DNA from: Auricularia sp. M13
Taxonomy: Eukaryota; Basidiomycota; Agaricomycetes; Auriculariales; Auriculariaceae
Reading direction: 5' to 3'
Assembly: GCA_037042915.1 (NCBI GenBank)
Contig: CM073202.1
Span: 2,232,001-2,296,000 of the forward strand
Length of the DNA stretch: 64,000 nucleotides
Under the pieces are notes generated by a model. The model did no database searches. It worked only from the letters and a program-made list of their open reading frames with translations, and was not told the origin of the DNA. This document shows positions 44,871-56,525 of the stretch, piece by piece (the stretch's first letter is position 1; every line of letters starts with the position of its first letter). The position numbers and the translations under genes are program-made.

Positions 44871-46997
44871 ATGGAGTCGACATCCGGGCAACATCCGGGT
44901 CACCCGCTGGAATATACTGGACCCGTCGCCGGGATCTCTTCGTGCTCTTCGACACGATCCGCTACGGTCATGCTCAAATCCGAGTCGTCTTTGCAGTCCG
45001 ATTTGTTGCAACGTGCTCAGGCGTTAACGCCCCGCCTGGAAAGTAAAATCATAACACCCGTAGCGCGCGTTCAGCTACACCAGGACCCCTCTGAGCTGCT
45101 CGGATGGCGGCATCGCGCGTGATCGACAGCAGCAGCGTGCCGGCCTCCGCATCTGAACTACTACGCGCGCCGTCGAATACCGTCGTCTTTGACTTTGGCG
45201 CGCACGTCGTGGGCCACTTCAGCGTGCGCGTGCTGGGCATCCCGCGCCCCAAGCCGCCGGGCGATATCCACGGGTCGCATGTCGACGCTCCCGCCAGGCA
45301 CGCCGCGATCCAGCTGTTCAAGAACAGCGCATTAACGCATCTGCGTTTTGAGTGCAGGTTGAGGATCACGTTTGGCGAGGTCGCGAGGGACGTTGCGGAG
45401 GAGTTTCAGCCGTACAAGGTGCGGCTCGCTCGAGCTTGCGATCGGAACGGTGACCTCGAACGTCGAAGGGATGGCTCGCCGGAATCGTGGCTCCCGCAAG
45501 AAGTCCTCAACGTCGACTTCCTCCCGCGCGTCCTGCGCGTCCCGCGGCGGCATGCGTTCCGCTACGTCAAAGTCGAGGTGCTCGCGACGTCGGACAACTT
45601 CGATGTGCGGCTGCAGGACGCACAGGCGGAAGGCGTGTCATCAATGGTGGATGCGCTCCTTCCGCCGGCCCTCACGCGGGAGTCGTTTGTGAGAGCGGGT
45701 GGGAGGCGTGCTGGAGGAGGCGGAGGTGGATGTGCTGGTTGAGGTGGATCGGGTGGCCGTTTCCACGCTCAGAGGGTGCATGCAAACCGGTGAGATGCCC
45801 AGTAGGCTGTCTCCTGCGGCCCTCACATGGTGTTCTTTGTCTTCTCAGTGCTCGAAGACGGGCCGAGACGGGACCGCAGACTCTGGCTCGGCGACCTGCG
45901 CGTCCAGGCGCTCACGTTCTACAGCCTGGGGCTCAGGGACTACTCGCTGATCAAGCGCTGCATCCTCCTCCACGCCGCCCTGGGTACATCCTGTCCTCTT
46001 CAATTTATTGCAACAACTCGATCATTGACGGTTTGACTCTTCTTATAACTAGCCGTACGATGAGGACGGCCGCGTCGCCGCATGCATATTCGAGCACCCG
46101 GAACCGCACGCAGGGAACAACTTCATCTTGGACTACAGTCTGCTCTTCGGCGTCACGCTTGAAGGAATATGTCGACGCCAGCGGAGACGAAGCGTTGGGA
46201 CGCGAGTTGTTCCACATCGCCGTGACGCAGCTCGAACTCGCCCTCAAGTTCGTGGACGATCATTGGCTGTTCCAGGACCCCGGCGGAATCTGGTTGTTCG
46301 TTGATTGGTATGTCTTGATGAACTTGGCATGATGGTCATCATTTCACAATTCTCAGGGTGGAGAACCTCGATAGGCAGGCTGCGCTGCAAGGCGTCCTCA
46401 TCATCGCATGCCACGCGCTCGCCGAGCTGGCAGCTCGTCTGCAGCTCTCTCCGCCCTCTGCGCACCTCATCGATGGAAATTCTCTACCGCTGGACGAGTT
46501 AGCCGGAAAGCTGATAGATGCTACCCGTAAATCGCTCTGGGACGCAGACCGACAACTGTTCGTCAGCGGATCGCTGCGCCAGGTTTCATGGGCGGGCAAT
46601 GCCTGGCTAATCCTCGCGGACGCATGTCCCATCGCTGCGGGGGAATGCATGAAGGCGCTTCAGGTAGCAGAGGATGCTGTGGCCCCGAAGACGCCGTATG
46701 GACATCATTATGTTGTCGAGGCGCTCCTGCACGCTGGACTGCGCGAAGAGGCCCTGAGATACATTGCACGCTATTGGGGGTAAGTGTTTCCTCCCTCTTC
46801 GACGAATGAATGCAGAATGACCTGAGATTCTCGCTCATAGGTCTATGGTCAAGGCCGGTGCTGACACATTCTTTGAGGCATGGGATCCGGCGGATCCTCA
46901 GTTCTCGCCGTACGGAGACGCGCATGTCAACTCGTACTGCCATGGATGGAGCTGTACCCCTTCCTACTTGCTCCGTTCGCGACTTGGATTGCGGTAA
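44871..46997 (+). CDS. GH78-like (alpha-L-rhamnosidase type) six-hairpin glycosidase, several frame breaks
   Basis: The N-terminal beta domain reads TVVFDFGAHVVGHFSVRVLG and RHAFRYVKVEVLATSDNFDV. The (alpha/alpha)6 domain shows RRDRRLWLGDLRVQALTFYS, FEHPEPHAGNNFILDYSLLF, FVDWVENLDRQAALQG, VSWAGNAWLILAD, KTPYGHHYVVEALL, WGSMVKAGADTFFEAWDP and SYCHGWSCTPSYLL, the conserved order of GH78 rhamnosidases. No signal peptide is seen, suggesting an intracellular enzyme. The start at 44871 (MESTSGQHPG) is preferred because its frame joins the domain after one base shift near 45112. Further single-base discontinuities are needed near 45690, 45985 and 46165. All conserved blocks survive, so sequencing indels or very recent loss are both possible. 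Confidence 0.75.
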
Positions 46998-47961
46998 TGT
47001 ACGAGTACTATGCCCGGTCTTTCAGGCGGGTAAATGCTGCTCATCGAACTATTACGTGCCACGGGCTCGCATTTATGTTCGCACGTACCAGTAACCGACT
47101 CCCGGCGCACCTTTGAACCCCTCGAACCGTGCGTTCGGGTGAGATGCGACTATTGCAGGCGTGATGTCGAATCCCCCGGTGTCCTCAAGGCCATCAAAGG
47201 GCCACTTTCCTTGTCTCGTAAGCACTTTCTCGTAATTTGCACGCAAATCCTTCAAAGATTAGGTCTGTTTTGCTGTGCTTAATCCCGCCATTCCGGGTAG
47301 CAGGCGCAGGTACCGCGGAGGATATGCATCCGCGCGACAATATTTCAGCGTGGAAAACTCCCGCTGCCAGCCGGTGCTGACTCAGCAGACTCGCCCATTA
47401 GCCGACAGATATGTCGAAACAGCCGCTCTATACTGTATTGACGGCTTCGTCGGGAGCCGGTGCTCGTGCTGACCACATCTTGTCTGACAACTTGGTATAT
47501 CGCCGGGAACACAATCAGTCCCGCGAGACAGGCAGGGCACGTTCGAATGACGTTCCGCTGCCCCGGCGAAGACCACCCGATGCAACGACAAAGATTGACG
47601 TGGGCACGAGAAGTTGGTTGTGGCCAACCGGCACGGTCGGAAGCTGTTACGGGACCGCTGACACGAACGAAATTGTGTCAATTGCCTTCTGGCAGACCGC
47701 GAGCTTAGTACTGCGGTCCGATGGGCGTCGTTTTCAGTCATGTTATGGAGATGAGGCAACCAACCAGGCCACTTTGTTCTGCTGCTGTGCGAGCCGCTCA
47801 CGGAGGGAGGCCTTCAATGGGTGGCTGGAAATCGTCTCTACAGGGAGCTGTCGGGTAGTGACGTGCGAAGACGATAACACCTGACCTGACGGCACATGTG
47901 TGATTGGATTCTTCTAGGGGACTGACCTGTACTGTGATCGCATAAGTGCGAAGTGTCCAGC
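46998..47961. other. Gene-poor region with one short gene-like minus-strand frame
   Basis: Mostly without recognisable coding sequence. At 47073-47255 on the minus strand a 60-codon frame has gene-like composition (GKWPFDGLEDTGGFDITPAI, GFKGAPGVGYWYVRT) but no ATG; it may be the last exon or remnant of a gene I cannot identify. The right end is the promoter of the P450 at 48022. Confidence 0.35.
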
Positions 47962-47970
47962 TATATAAAG
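47962..47970 (+). promoter_or_regulatory. TATA box of the P450 gene
   Basis: TATATAAAG lies 60 bp upstream of the ATG at 48022. Confidence 0.65.
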
Positions 47971-48021
47971 GACGTGATCCCCGTTCCAAAAAATCGACCC
48001 TCAGCTCTACTCATCGTAACA

Positions 48022-50448
48022 ATGAACCCACTCGTGCTCGCAGTCCTAGCCTTACCAGTCCTCCTTGTTCTACGATGGTTCTGGAGGACATTCATCGCGT
48101 ATAACCCCCTCGATAACATTCAGGGTCCCGAGTCTCCGTCTTTCCTGACCGGTGAGCTCGACGACTTCAAGCGCGACCGGGCTTTCGGCTCATACGATGA
48201 AGGCCATTTGCGTGTTCTGTTCTCGAACAAACCAGGGCGGGCTTTCCAGGAGGAGATTGTTGACAAGTATGGTCGTGTCGTCCTGCTCAAAGGAGCATTC
48301 GGAGTGAGTTCCGGATCGGCGCCTGCACGTCTTCAATACTGACCTTACTCCTCGTAAGAATCGCCATCTCTACGTGGCCGATCCTCGCGCCCTGCAGGTC
48401 GTGTCCGTAAAGGAGCAAGATACCTTCGAGGAGCAGCCCGCTTTTGTCGAGTCCGTCTTCCTGGCTTACTTTCCCGGTGATCGCTAACATCCCATCGCCG
48501 AAATAGTGGAAATAAAGTGCGTGTTACCACGTCGCGACATTGGAGCATGAGATGACCGTTCGCGACGATAGGTGATTCTGGGCGAGGGGATTCTTGCGAC
48601 GCTTGGTCTGTCGGATCCATTAGCGGGCGAAATCTTGCTCATTACAACTCCAGGTGAACAGCACAGAAAGCAACGAAAGATTCTGAATCCCGTTTTCAAC
48701 ATCAAGCACCTCCGCGAGCTCGTACCAGTGTTCACGGATATCTCGAAGAGAGTACGTGCGCTTTGGAACCATTGATGAGATGAAGTATGAGTGCTCACGG
48801 TGCAATGCAGCTCTGTCAGAAGATAGAAGAGGAGGTGCATGGCAGCATTGGCGAAGTGGACCTTGTCGTATGGCTGTCAAGAACGGCGCTCGAACTCATC
48901 GGCGTCGGTGGTCTTGGATATTCCTTCAACGCCCTCGAAGGGGACGAGCATGAATACGTCAAAGCTGTCAAGCTGTTTGGGTCAGATTGGCTTCTCCCCC
49001 TTCAAGAGTATATGGCGCTCACTCACTTGAGCTACGTTCAGTTTTTCGAACTTCGCACTATCAATTCCGCGCAAGCTCTTGCCTTATGTCAAGAATTGGG
49101 GAACGCCGCGGCTCCGCAGAATGCTATTCGAGGCCATACCCTGGGTCCATGTCAGGAATGTATTGGCGGCGGTTGATACGATGTGGAAGTGAGCGATAAT
49201 TATCTTACGCTTTTACAAAGCTTACTTGTTCGTGCGATGACAGGACAACACTTGAGGTTTACAGCCGTTACTCTAGCCCGGAAGGTATCGAGCTGGAGGG
49301 CAAATTCAAGGATGTCGTAGCTGCAAACAACATCATGATGGTTCTCCGTAAGCCTCATGATTAATCGCATTCACCACACACAGAAGCTTACCACAATGAA
49401 TCACCAGAGAAATCGAACCAGGCGACAAACCCCGCAGAGAGGATGAGCGAGAACGAGATGAAAGGACAGATCAAGTGCGCACGGTCGAGATCCAGCACGC
49501 TCGAACAGTCCATGACCCAGAACCAGCTCGCTCATTACAGCCGCAAACGTTACCACATCGCGGTCCCTGTGCCGAATCATCCACGTGCTGTCGGAGCACC
49601 CCGATTACCAGGAGCGTGTCCGGGCTGAGATTCTTGCGGCCAAGGAAGTGCACGGCGACCTGAATTACGACCAACTGGAAGCTCTGCCGCTCATGGACGC
49701 CGTCATCCGAGAAACTCTGCGTCGGTGCGTGTAACGACACGGCAAGCGTCTAGCGGACTGATAGTATGAGGTGTAGTCACCCGCCCCTTCCTATGATGGC
49801 GCGCACGTAGGTCAACCTCCTAGCCCCGAACGCACCAAAATTGAAATGCTTTTTTCCAGTTGCGTGAAGGACACGATGGTGCCGCTCATGCACCCGGTCA
49901 CGGGGCGCGACGGCAAGACGATCACCGAGGTCAACGTGCCAGCGGGAACGGACGTGTACATCGGCATCCTCCCCCCGAACATTGATTACGCGACTTGGGG
50001 ACCCGACGCGCGCGAGTGGAAGCCCGAGCGCTGGCTGGCACCGTTGCCCCAGTCCGTGAGCGAGGCGCATATTCCAGGAGTTTTCGCTCATCAGTCAGCC
50101 ACTGCTTCTAGCACTGCTGAAGCCGGCAAGCTAACTCTTCCGCAGGATGACCTTCCTTGCAGGAAACAGGGCGTGCATTGGCTTCAAGTTTGCCCTGTTG
50201 GAAATCAGTGCGTGTTCGGGGCTGCGTTCAGGGTTTGCACTTACCGTCGACCATGTGACTGATCCAGAGGTCGTTCTCTCTCCATGCTGTTGACTCATTT
50301 CCGGTTTGCGCCCGGGAAGGACGACGTCGAGTGGATGCATGCTGGCATTTACCAGCCCACCGTCCAGGGAATCTCGAAGCCCGCCATGCCCATCAAAGCC
50401 GAGGTCATTCACAGCGCCTTTGCAGAGAAGGAGAGCCAACGTGTGTAG
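48022..50448 (+). CDS. Cytochrome P450 monooxygenase (membrane-anchored)
   Basis: The start at 48022 gives an N-terminal ER anchor (MNPLVLAVLALPVLLVLRWF). Typical P450 sequences follow: EQHRKQRKILNPVFNIKHLR (C helix), the I/J-helix region ending HPDYQERVRAEILAA, ExxR as RETLRR, a PERF-type ERW (KPERWLAPL) and the haem loop FLAGNRACIGFKFALLEI with the Cys ligand. The C-terminus reads HFRFAPGKDDVEWMHAGIYQ and ends EKESQRV at 50448. It resembles the large basidiomycete P450 families active in secondary or xenobiotic metabolism; substrate unknown. About ten short introns. Near 50268 (a CT repeat) the frame shifts between EVVLS and MLLTHFRF, so one or two bases are uncertain. Confidence 0.85.
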
Positions 50449-50889
50449 TTGAGATCGCACAGCGCACCAGAGCAGCCGCCATGTATAGCACAACGACGAT
50501 AATACACGGCCGACGCCAAGGCAGGTGTAGAGCCTGCGTTGCGCGCATTGCACAGCGGACCGGGTAATCAAACCAGGTTGGCAGCGACTAGCAACAAGCG
50601 AGGACAAGGTAGCTCGGTAAATTCTGTCTCCGACCTGCGCTGGCAGTTACACAACGGGTTCCGATACAGCCGATGAAGCGATGAAGCCAGATACTGAGAG
50701 AGGATTGACGAGCTGTCGGCCTCTCCGAGTGTCTGAGGCTTTTGAATAAGAGAAGCGCCGTTTCAAAAACTCACCGTTTGACCATTTGAGAATGGTTGCT
50801 GCGCGCAGTTTGGGAGCCTACATGATTACATTGTATCATTGAACAACTCAAGTCCGTCTAGTCCGTATTCAGTCAGCACTCGCTGCATT

Positions 50890-52212
50890 TCACAGCTCCT
50901 CCCACGATCCCGCCATCGAACGCGACAAGTCTGCCTTGTCTACCGCCGCGCGTTTTATCTCGCCGACCTTCTGCACTCCCGCGTCGTTTTTATGCGTCGT
51001 GCGTGCGGGATTGAGCTCTACGCCCGTGGCGGTTGCGATGGGCTCGATCGGCTTGAGCTTTCCCTCCGCGAAATCGTGCTGCCGTTTCTCGAGGTCTACA
51101 TACCACGCGGCGCATGAGCAAGACACAAGCTGCGAAATTCGAACGCGGGGAAAGTGTGGCAAAGTGAGACAGTGGGTGGGCTACTCACCAAATGCCCACA
51201 TCGCACCGCCAATGCGGTTGCTGACAGTGAAGAGCAGGCCGAGGATGGGGATGCCCTCCAGCAGCGCGGCGGCGAAGCCGAAGGCGCGTAGTCCCACCGC
51301 CGTTCTTCGATGAACACGGCGATTTGGGGCTTGCTCATGTTCTTTGCTTTGAAATACTGTGTGGAAAGGATTGAATATCGATTGAAGGGAACGGGAGAGC
51401 ATGAGTGGACTCACGGGAAGGTGGAGGTAGCGCGAAGTCTGCAGCGCCTTGAAGTAAGCCGAGATGATCATACCGACGACCGGGTAAAGGTCGAGCGGTG
51501 CAAGGATGACTGCAATCCTCTGAAGTTAGGTGCTGTTCATTGGAGATGGGGGTGAGACGGGGAGTACCTTTTGTGATGAGCCAGCGCGATGCCCAGCTAC
51601 CGAGGTAGCTCTTCCATGGGCTCTCGTTCTCATGGACGACGGAGGACGCGCCCACTCCTCGACGTACGGTTTCCAGAAGTCGGCCGACTTGCCGCGCGAT
51701 GCGACCGTCTGCTCCCAAGCGCGTTCACGGGCGATGCGCAGGTTCTTGGAGAGGAAGAAGCGCAGGATCCAGGTGAACTGGTTTGACAGGAATATGCAAG
51801 TCGCGTATGTCGCCAATGTCATTGGCATTCGGTATCCAAAGATGGTATCGTCGTTGAGGCCGGTCACGGTCGGGGAACTGACAGAGACATGGGTTCAGCA
51901 CGGTTGGAGGCGGTTGAATGGAACGCACTTGATGAGGAAGGTCTGAACGAATGCTTTTTGAACTTTGTATGTCAGTAGCGCCCAGATGAGGCCCACAACG
52001 CCGCCGCGCACGACGCCGTGCTTGCACTTGGCTGCCGGCGGCCGTCAGCCTCGGGCGCCGGCCACGCACAGCGTCCACGTACCCCATATTGGCGTGCGCA
52101 GGGCGGGGTCGTTGAAGAGACGATACACGCCCACGAGACAGTACGACGGCGGGAACGACAGGCGCACTGCGCGCTGGTCCGGGACCGCCTGCGCTGAGGT
52201 CGACTCGGACAT
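50890..52212 (-). CDS. EI24/RRT8-like multi-pass membrane protein
   Basis: The start at 52212 (MSESTSAQAVPDQRAVRLSF) precedes SYCLVGVYRLFNDPALRTPI and several hydrophobic segments (VGLIWALLTYKVQKAFV, TLATYATCIFLSNQFTWILR, LYPVVGMIISAYFKAL). The diagnostic block near the C-terminus is MSKPQIAVFIEERRWDY followed after an intron by RAFGFAAALLEGIPILGLLF, TVSNRIGGAMWAF and DLEKRQHDF. This matches fungal LDS/RRT8-type (EI24 superfamily) proteins, which in yeast sit on lipid droplets and the spore wall. The role here is unknown. Six or so exons; stop at 50890. Confidence 0.75.
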
Positions 52213-52458
52213 GGCGGGAGGACAAGTGCTGGGCGCTTAGCCGCGCCACTGCGCAGGTCACGGCGCCGAAAACGCGGCCGGACTTAGTGCATCCTTATTA
52301 CCGCCCGCACGCGTCGTACGAGGCGACCACGACGGCCCATGCGGAACCCCCAGCGCGCGTGCGCCGCCCGACGTGCCCGAAATGCTCCCGACGCCCGCGC
52401 GTCGATGGTCGGCCGGTTGCCGGATGCATGTCAGCTCACTGCTCTGCCTCGCACCACC
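52213..52458. promoter_or_regulatory. Bidirectional promoter, RRT8-like and DUF1295 genes
   Basis: 246 bp lie between head-to-head starts of two multi-pass membrane protein genes. It must drive both. No TATA box is evident. Confidence 0.55.
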
Positions 52459-53815
52459 ATGTCGTCGACCTTCGCCGCGTACATGGACGCCGTGCCGCCC
52501 ACGCTGCGCCAACCAGTGTATTTTCTGCTCTTTAATTGCGCATGGACCTATGTTGTGTCGGGTCCGTCGACGCGCTCTCCTCTTTAATATGCCTTTTTGA
52601 CGATTTGTACAGAGTTGACGAATAATGTCAGCCAAGTAGACCGTGTCTGGACGTTCCTGCCCACGCTCTACACCGCATACTACGCGTTTGCGCCTGCGTT
52701 GTCGTGGGCACCTCCTGAAGTCCAGCGAATTCGCGGCGGCTTGAGCGAGCGAGCGCTTTTGATGTTTGGGCTCCAGGTGAGTTCAAAGACGCGTAGATTA
52801 TCCATGAACTCACTTTCTGTACAGTTTCTGTGGATGTGCAGGCGAGTCTTATGCCCCTCAAGCAAAGTAAGGACGACTAAATCCCATTTTACTCGCAGAT
52901 TAAGCTACAACACCTACCGCCGCGGACTCTTCTCACTGTGCGCTGCGTCATGCAATACGTATGAAATGCGTCACTGATCATCCTGCAGCAAAGATGAGGA
53001 CTACCGCTGGGTGCCATTGCGCAAGGCCATGCCAGGCGTTCTCTTCAAACTCTTCAACCTCTTCTTCATCGCCATCACGCAAAACATCCTGCTATTCATC
53101 TTCGGCTTGCCCGCACATGACGCCCTCACCCAGTACCCACGTGCACCCCTTGGAACTCCAGACTATGTCCTGACGGCAATTGCTCTGGGCATTCTGGTCA
53201 TCGAGTTCACAGCCGACAACCAGCAATACGCGTTCCAGACGTGGAAGCATTCCGGCGCGCCCGCAGGCGTCGCCGATGCGAGCTACGCGTGGCCGGGCGC
53301 GCGCCTACGCTTTACGGAGGCGGACCGAAAGCGCGGCTTCATAACACGCGGGCTCTGGGCATGGAGCCGTCACCCGAACTTTGCGTGCGAGCAGGCGTTC
53401 TGGGTGAGTCCCTCCCTCCTCATCGCATGAGATCTTACCGTACCTCTTTGTAGCTCGTGATGACGTTCTTCCCGCTCCTCGCCCAACCCAAACTGCGCCA
53501 GCATCCTATCGATAATGCGACGCTGGCGCTTCTGAAGCCGCTCGCGCCTGCGATTGGCGTGCTCTCCCTGTTCTACAGCAGCACGCTCTTCACTGAGTAC
53601 CTCAGCGCGAGCAAGTACCCCGCCTACAGGGCCTACCAACGGTGCGTCCGCATCCTTTGAGGTGATACATGCAGCTGACTGTGATAAGTCGTGTCGGCAT
53701 GTTTTTGCCGCAGGAAACCGTTCTGCGCGGCTTATTCCTGCAACTGTTCGGTGGAAAGAAGGAAGTCGAAGAGCAGGTTTGGGGCAATGTCACTGCTGAG
53801 AAAAAGAACTTGTAG
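52459..53815 (+). CDS. DUF1295 (steroid-reductase-like) multi-pass membrane protein
   Basis: The start at 52459 (MSSTFAAYMDAVPPTL) leads through several transmembrane segments (FLPTLYTAYYAFAPAL, FFIAITQNILLFIFGL, VLTAIALGILVIEF) to the conserved block ADNQQYAFQ, RGLWAWSRHPNFACEQAFW and ASKYPAYRAYQRRVGMFLPQ. These are the signatures of DUF1295 proteins, relatives of 3-oxo-5-alpha-steroid 4-dehydrogenases and sterol reductases; NADPH-dependent reduction of a lipid is therefore plausible but untested. Introns include one with a GC donor at 52842-52898, needed to give CRLSYNTYRRGLFSLKDEDY. The stop is at 53815 (TAEKKNL). Confidence 0.85.
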
Positions 53816-55292
53816 TTGTAGTTGTACGTTCCCTGTGACCGAAAACACGAGCTATTGATTTGGGGACTTCATCTGAGTTTCAATGCGCGTCTTGCTTCTT
53901 GTCGTCTGTCTTGTTTCTCCTGCAAGTCAGTGCATTGTCCCGCAGCGGGCGCGAGGTGCAAGTGGTTTCACTGCGCGGGCACCTGTTTAGCGCCTCAATG
54001 GGTAGGCATCGCCGGACGAGCGCGATGCCCGTCTGCAGTACCAGGCCAGCCGGGCGTTCGGTTATTGACGACGCGCTCCGGCGTCACCGCGACCATGTCG
54101 TCGCCCGAAGCAGCCGACGACAACACCCAAAAATACATCCGCAACGTTACACGTCGTCGCCTTGGCTGGCCCGTAGAACTGGCAGCTAAGGCTACTCAAT
54201 GACATCTCGAGTCGGACTTTCGGTCTCGAGCACGTTGTCGGACATCACGTGTCTTATCGGAGTTTAAACACGCGTCAAGGTCCGATCGACACTTGCTGCT
54301 CCTCTTGCAGCAAACCGAGGTTCCCGCCACGCAAGTTCTTGTCTTCATAAAATTAGACAATGACTCATTTTAACTCTTGTAGCGTTCGTCTCTGAAGACA
54401 GTGCACGTCACGCACCCGAACCTTTAACTTGCTGAACGACCTGCTCGCCTCGGTAATTACGAAGCATTTTCCGGAGCGCGAGCTCATTGCTCGCCCTCCA
54501 TCTCCTGCACGACTTTTGGGTAGCAGAGATCGCGTCACTTGCCGTCATATTCAATTTTATGGTTCCTCTCCTCCCTAGACCTCACCCCACGGCGCATCCT
54601 GTAATATCCGCTGTAGGAATAAATATTCTGCATGCTCTGGATATGCGCCCGACCAATACTTCAACAAGCCGCATTTGGGTCCGTTCGTAGTCGCTCAATC
54701 CCGTGACTTCCTCACCGCTCGTTCTACAGGTGTTCTTCTCGCACCACGCATTAGGGATTGCGTTTTTTGTGGTTTTCTGTCCAGCTCACAGCAGCGATAA
54801 GAGGGCATCCGCAGTCGTTCACGTCAGGCTGATGACCACCCTCGTACAAAGTCTTGACACTGCAAGAAAATGCAGTTGATGCAGACGGCGCTGACGGCAC
54901 TGGAGCTCTGCTCCAGCTGCTGAATGTCGCGATTACAGCCGTCCAGCTTGACTTGCCTTAATGGATCAGGCATTGGGCGTCGACTCCTTTGGCATCCTCA
55001 AATCTCGAATAAAACGGCAGATATCTGCGCCGTTCGCTGCAGAGGTACGACAATTATCAGTTCTTCGATCCACCAGTACAGTATACTGGCCTCAAGCAGT
55101 CGTCGTGGTGGGCAGCATTGGCTGCTCTCGCGTTGAGCACACGCTGGGGTGTACAAGCTTAGGCCAACCGCCGCAGCACAGGTGCGCAGCCCACGCGTCT
55201 AGATCTTATCGGCAGGTCATCTCGATTAGTAAATTAAGGTTACATAAATCCGCGCTGCAAGTACAGTTTAGCATCTAAACTGCGCACGAAAC
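53816..55292. other. Long intergenic region, no recognised gene
   Basis: Nearly 1.5 kb of mixed composition. Frames of 60-130 codons occur on the plus strand but carry no conserved motif and no splice pattern I trust. The right end holds the promoter of the flavoprotein gene at 55293. Confidence 0.4.
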
Positions 55293-56525
55293 ATGGCGGA
55301 CAAGAAGAACATCGTCGTACTCGGTGGCTCGTACGGCGGCGTGTCGGCCGCTCACTACATTCTCAAGCATGCCATCCCCCACCTGCCAGACAAGGACAGC
55401 TACCAGCTCGTGCTCGTCAGCCCCGCGTCCCAGGTTATGTGCCGCCCGGCCTGCCCGCGCGCCCTCATCTCGGACCACTACTTCGACCAGTCCAAGCTGT
55501 TCGTGGACATCGCCAAGCAGTTCGAGCAGTACCCCAAGGGCAGCTTCCGCTTCGTGCACGCCGCGGCTACGGCGCTCGACCACGCGAACCGCATCGTGAC
55601 CGTCGGCGAGGGCGAGCAGCTCACGTACCACGCGTTGATCATCGCTACGGGCGCGTCGACGCCCTCCCCGCTCCTTGGCCTCAACCGCGACGAGGTGTTC
55701 CTGCGCGAGAGCTGGGCTACGTTCCGCAAGGCGCTGTCTTCCGCTAAGACCATCGTGGTCGCTGGTGGCGGGCCCTCTGGCGTCGAGACGGCCGGCGAGC
55801 TGGGCGAGCACCTCAACGGACGCGCCGGCTTGTTCAGCGCGCGATTAGACAAGCCCAAGGTCGCCATCACGCTCGTCACCGCCGACTCTAAGCTCCTGCC
55901 GCAATTGCGGCCCTCCCTGGCCACCAAGGCCGAAGGCCTGCTGGCCAAGGTCGGCGTGACTGTTGTCAAGAACGCGCGCGTCGTATCGGTCTCGCCAGAG
56001 GGCGCGGGTACCGCGGGTGAGCACCTGGCCTCGCACGCCACTGTCACTCTTGCGAACGGCTCGACCCTCGAGGCCGACCTCTATATCCCCGCCGTGGGCC
56101 TGCAATACAACACGGGCTTCATCGACCGCGCGCTGCTCGAGTCGGACGGGCGCGTAAGCACCAACTCCAAAACATTTCGCGTCGAGGGCGCAGGAGAGCG
56201 CGTCTACGCCATTGGCGACGTGTCATCGGCGGCACGGCCCGCCGTCCACAACATATTGACCGCCGTGCCCGTGCTCGGCGCCAACGTCAAGCGCGACCTG
56301 TTCCTGGCGGCGGGCAAGAATGAGAAGGAGGCGCCGAAGGAGCGCGAGTTCATCGAGGACAAGCGCGAAACGCAGCTGGTGCCTGTCGGCAAGAGCAAGG
56401 GCGTTGGCTCGTTTATGGGCTATGCGCAACCGAGCTTCCTCGTCTGGGCCATAAAAGGCAGGGACTACTGGCTGTGGACGACGGGCAATCTGTGGAGTGG
56501 CAAGCAATGGAACAAGGAGACGTGA
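55293..56525 (+). CDS. AIF/FSP1-like FAD-dependent NAD(P)H oxidoreductase
   Basis: An intronless gene encoding 410 residues. MADKKNIVVLGGSYGGVSAA is an FAD-binding dinucleotide fold; LIIATGAS is the second FAD motif; TIVVAGGGPSGVETAGELGE is the NAD(P)H-binding fold; VYAIGDVSSAA closes the FAD site. The layout matches AIFM2/FSP1-type quinone reductases and yeast Aif1-like proteins, which reduce quinones at membranes. There is no mitochondrial presequence, and the C-terminus (GRDYWLWTTGNLWSGKQWNK) is aromatic-rich, as in that family. Codon use is strongly GC3-biased and the absence of introns, unlike its neighbours, hints at high expression or a retro-copied or transferred origin. Confidence 0.92.
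   Translation: MADKKNIVVLGGSYGGVSAAHYILKHAIPHLPDKDSYQLVLVSPASQVMCRPACPRALISDHYFDQSKLFVDIAKQFEQYPKGSFRFVHAAATALDHANRIVTVGEGEQLTYHALIIATGASTPSPLLGLNRDEVFLRESWATFRKALSSAKTIVVAGGGPSGVETAGELGEHLNGRAGLFSARLDKPKVAITLVTADSKLLPQLRPSLATKAEGLLAKVGVTVVKNARVVSVSPEGAGTAGEHLASHATVTLANGSTLEADLYIPAVGLQYNTGFIDRALLESDGRVSTNSKTFRVEGAGERVYAIGDVSSAARPAVHNILTAVPVLGANVKRDLFLAAGKNEKEAPKEREFIEDKRETQLVPVGKSKGVGSFMGYAQPSFLVWAIKGRDYWLWTTGNLWSGKQWNKET

Noticed and set aside
45372-45692. An alternative frame in the GH78-like gene (SLELAIGTVTSNVEG)
   Set aside because: It looked protein-like, but the conserved domain blocks continue in the other frame, so this is a shadow.
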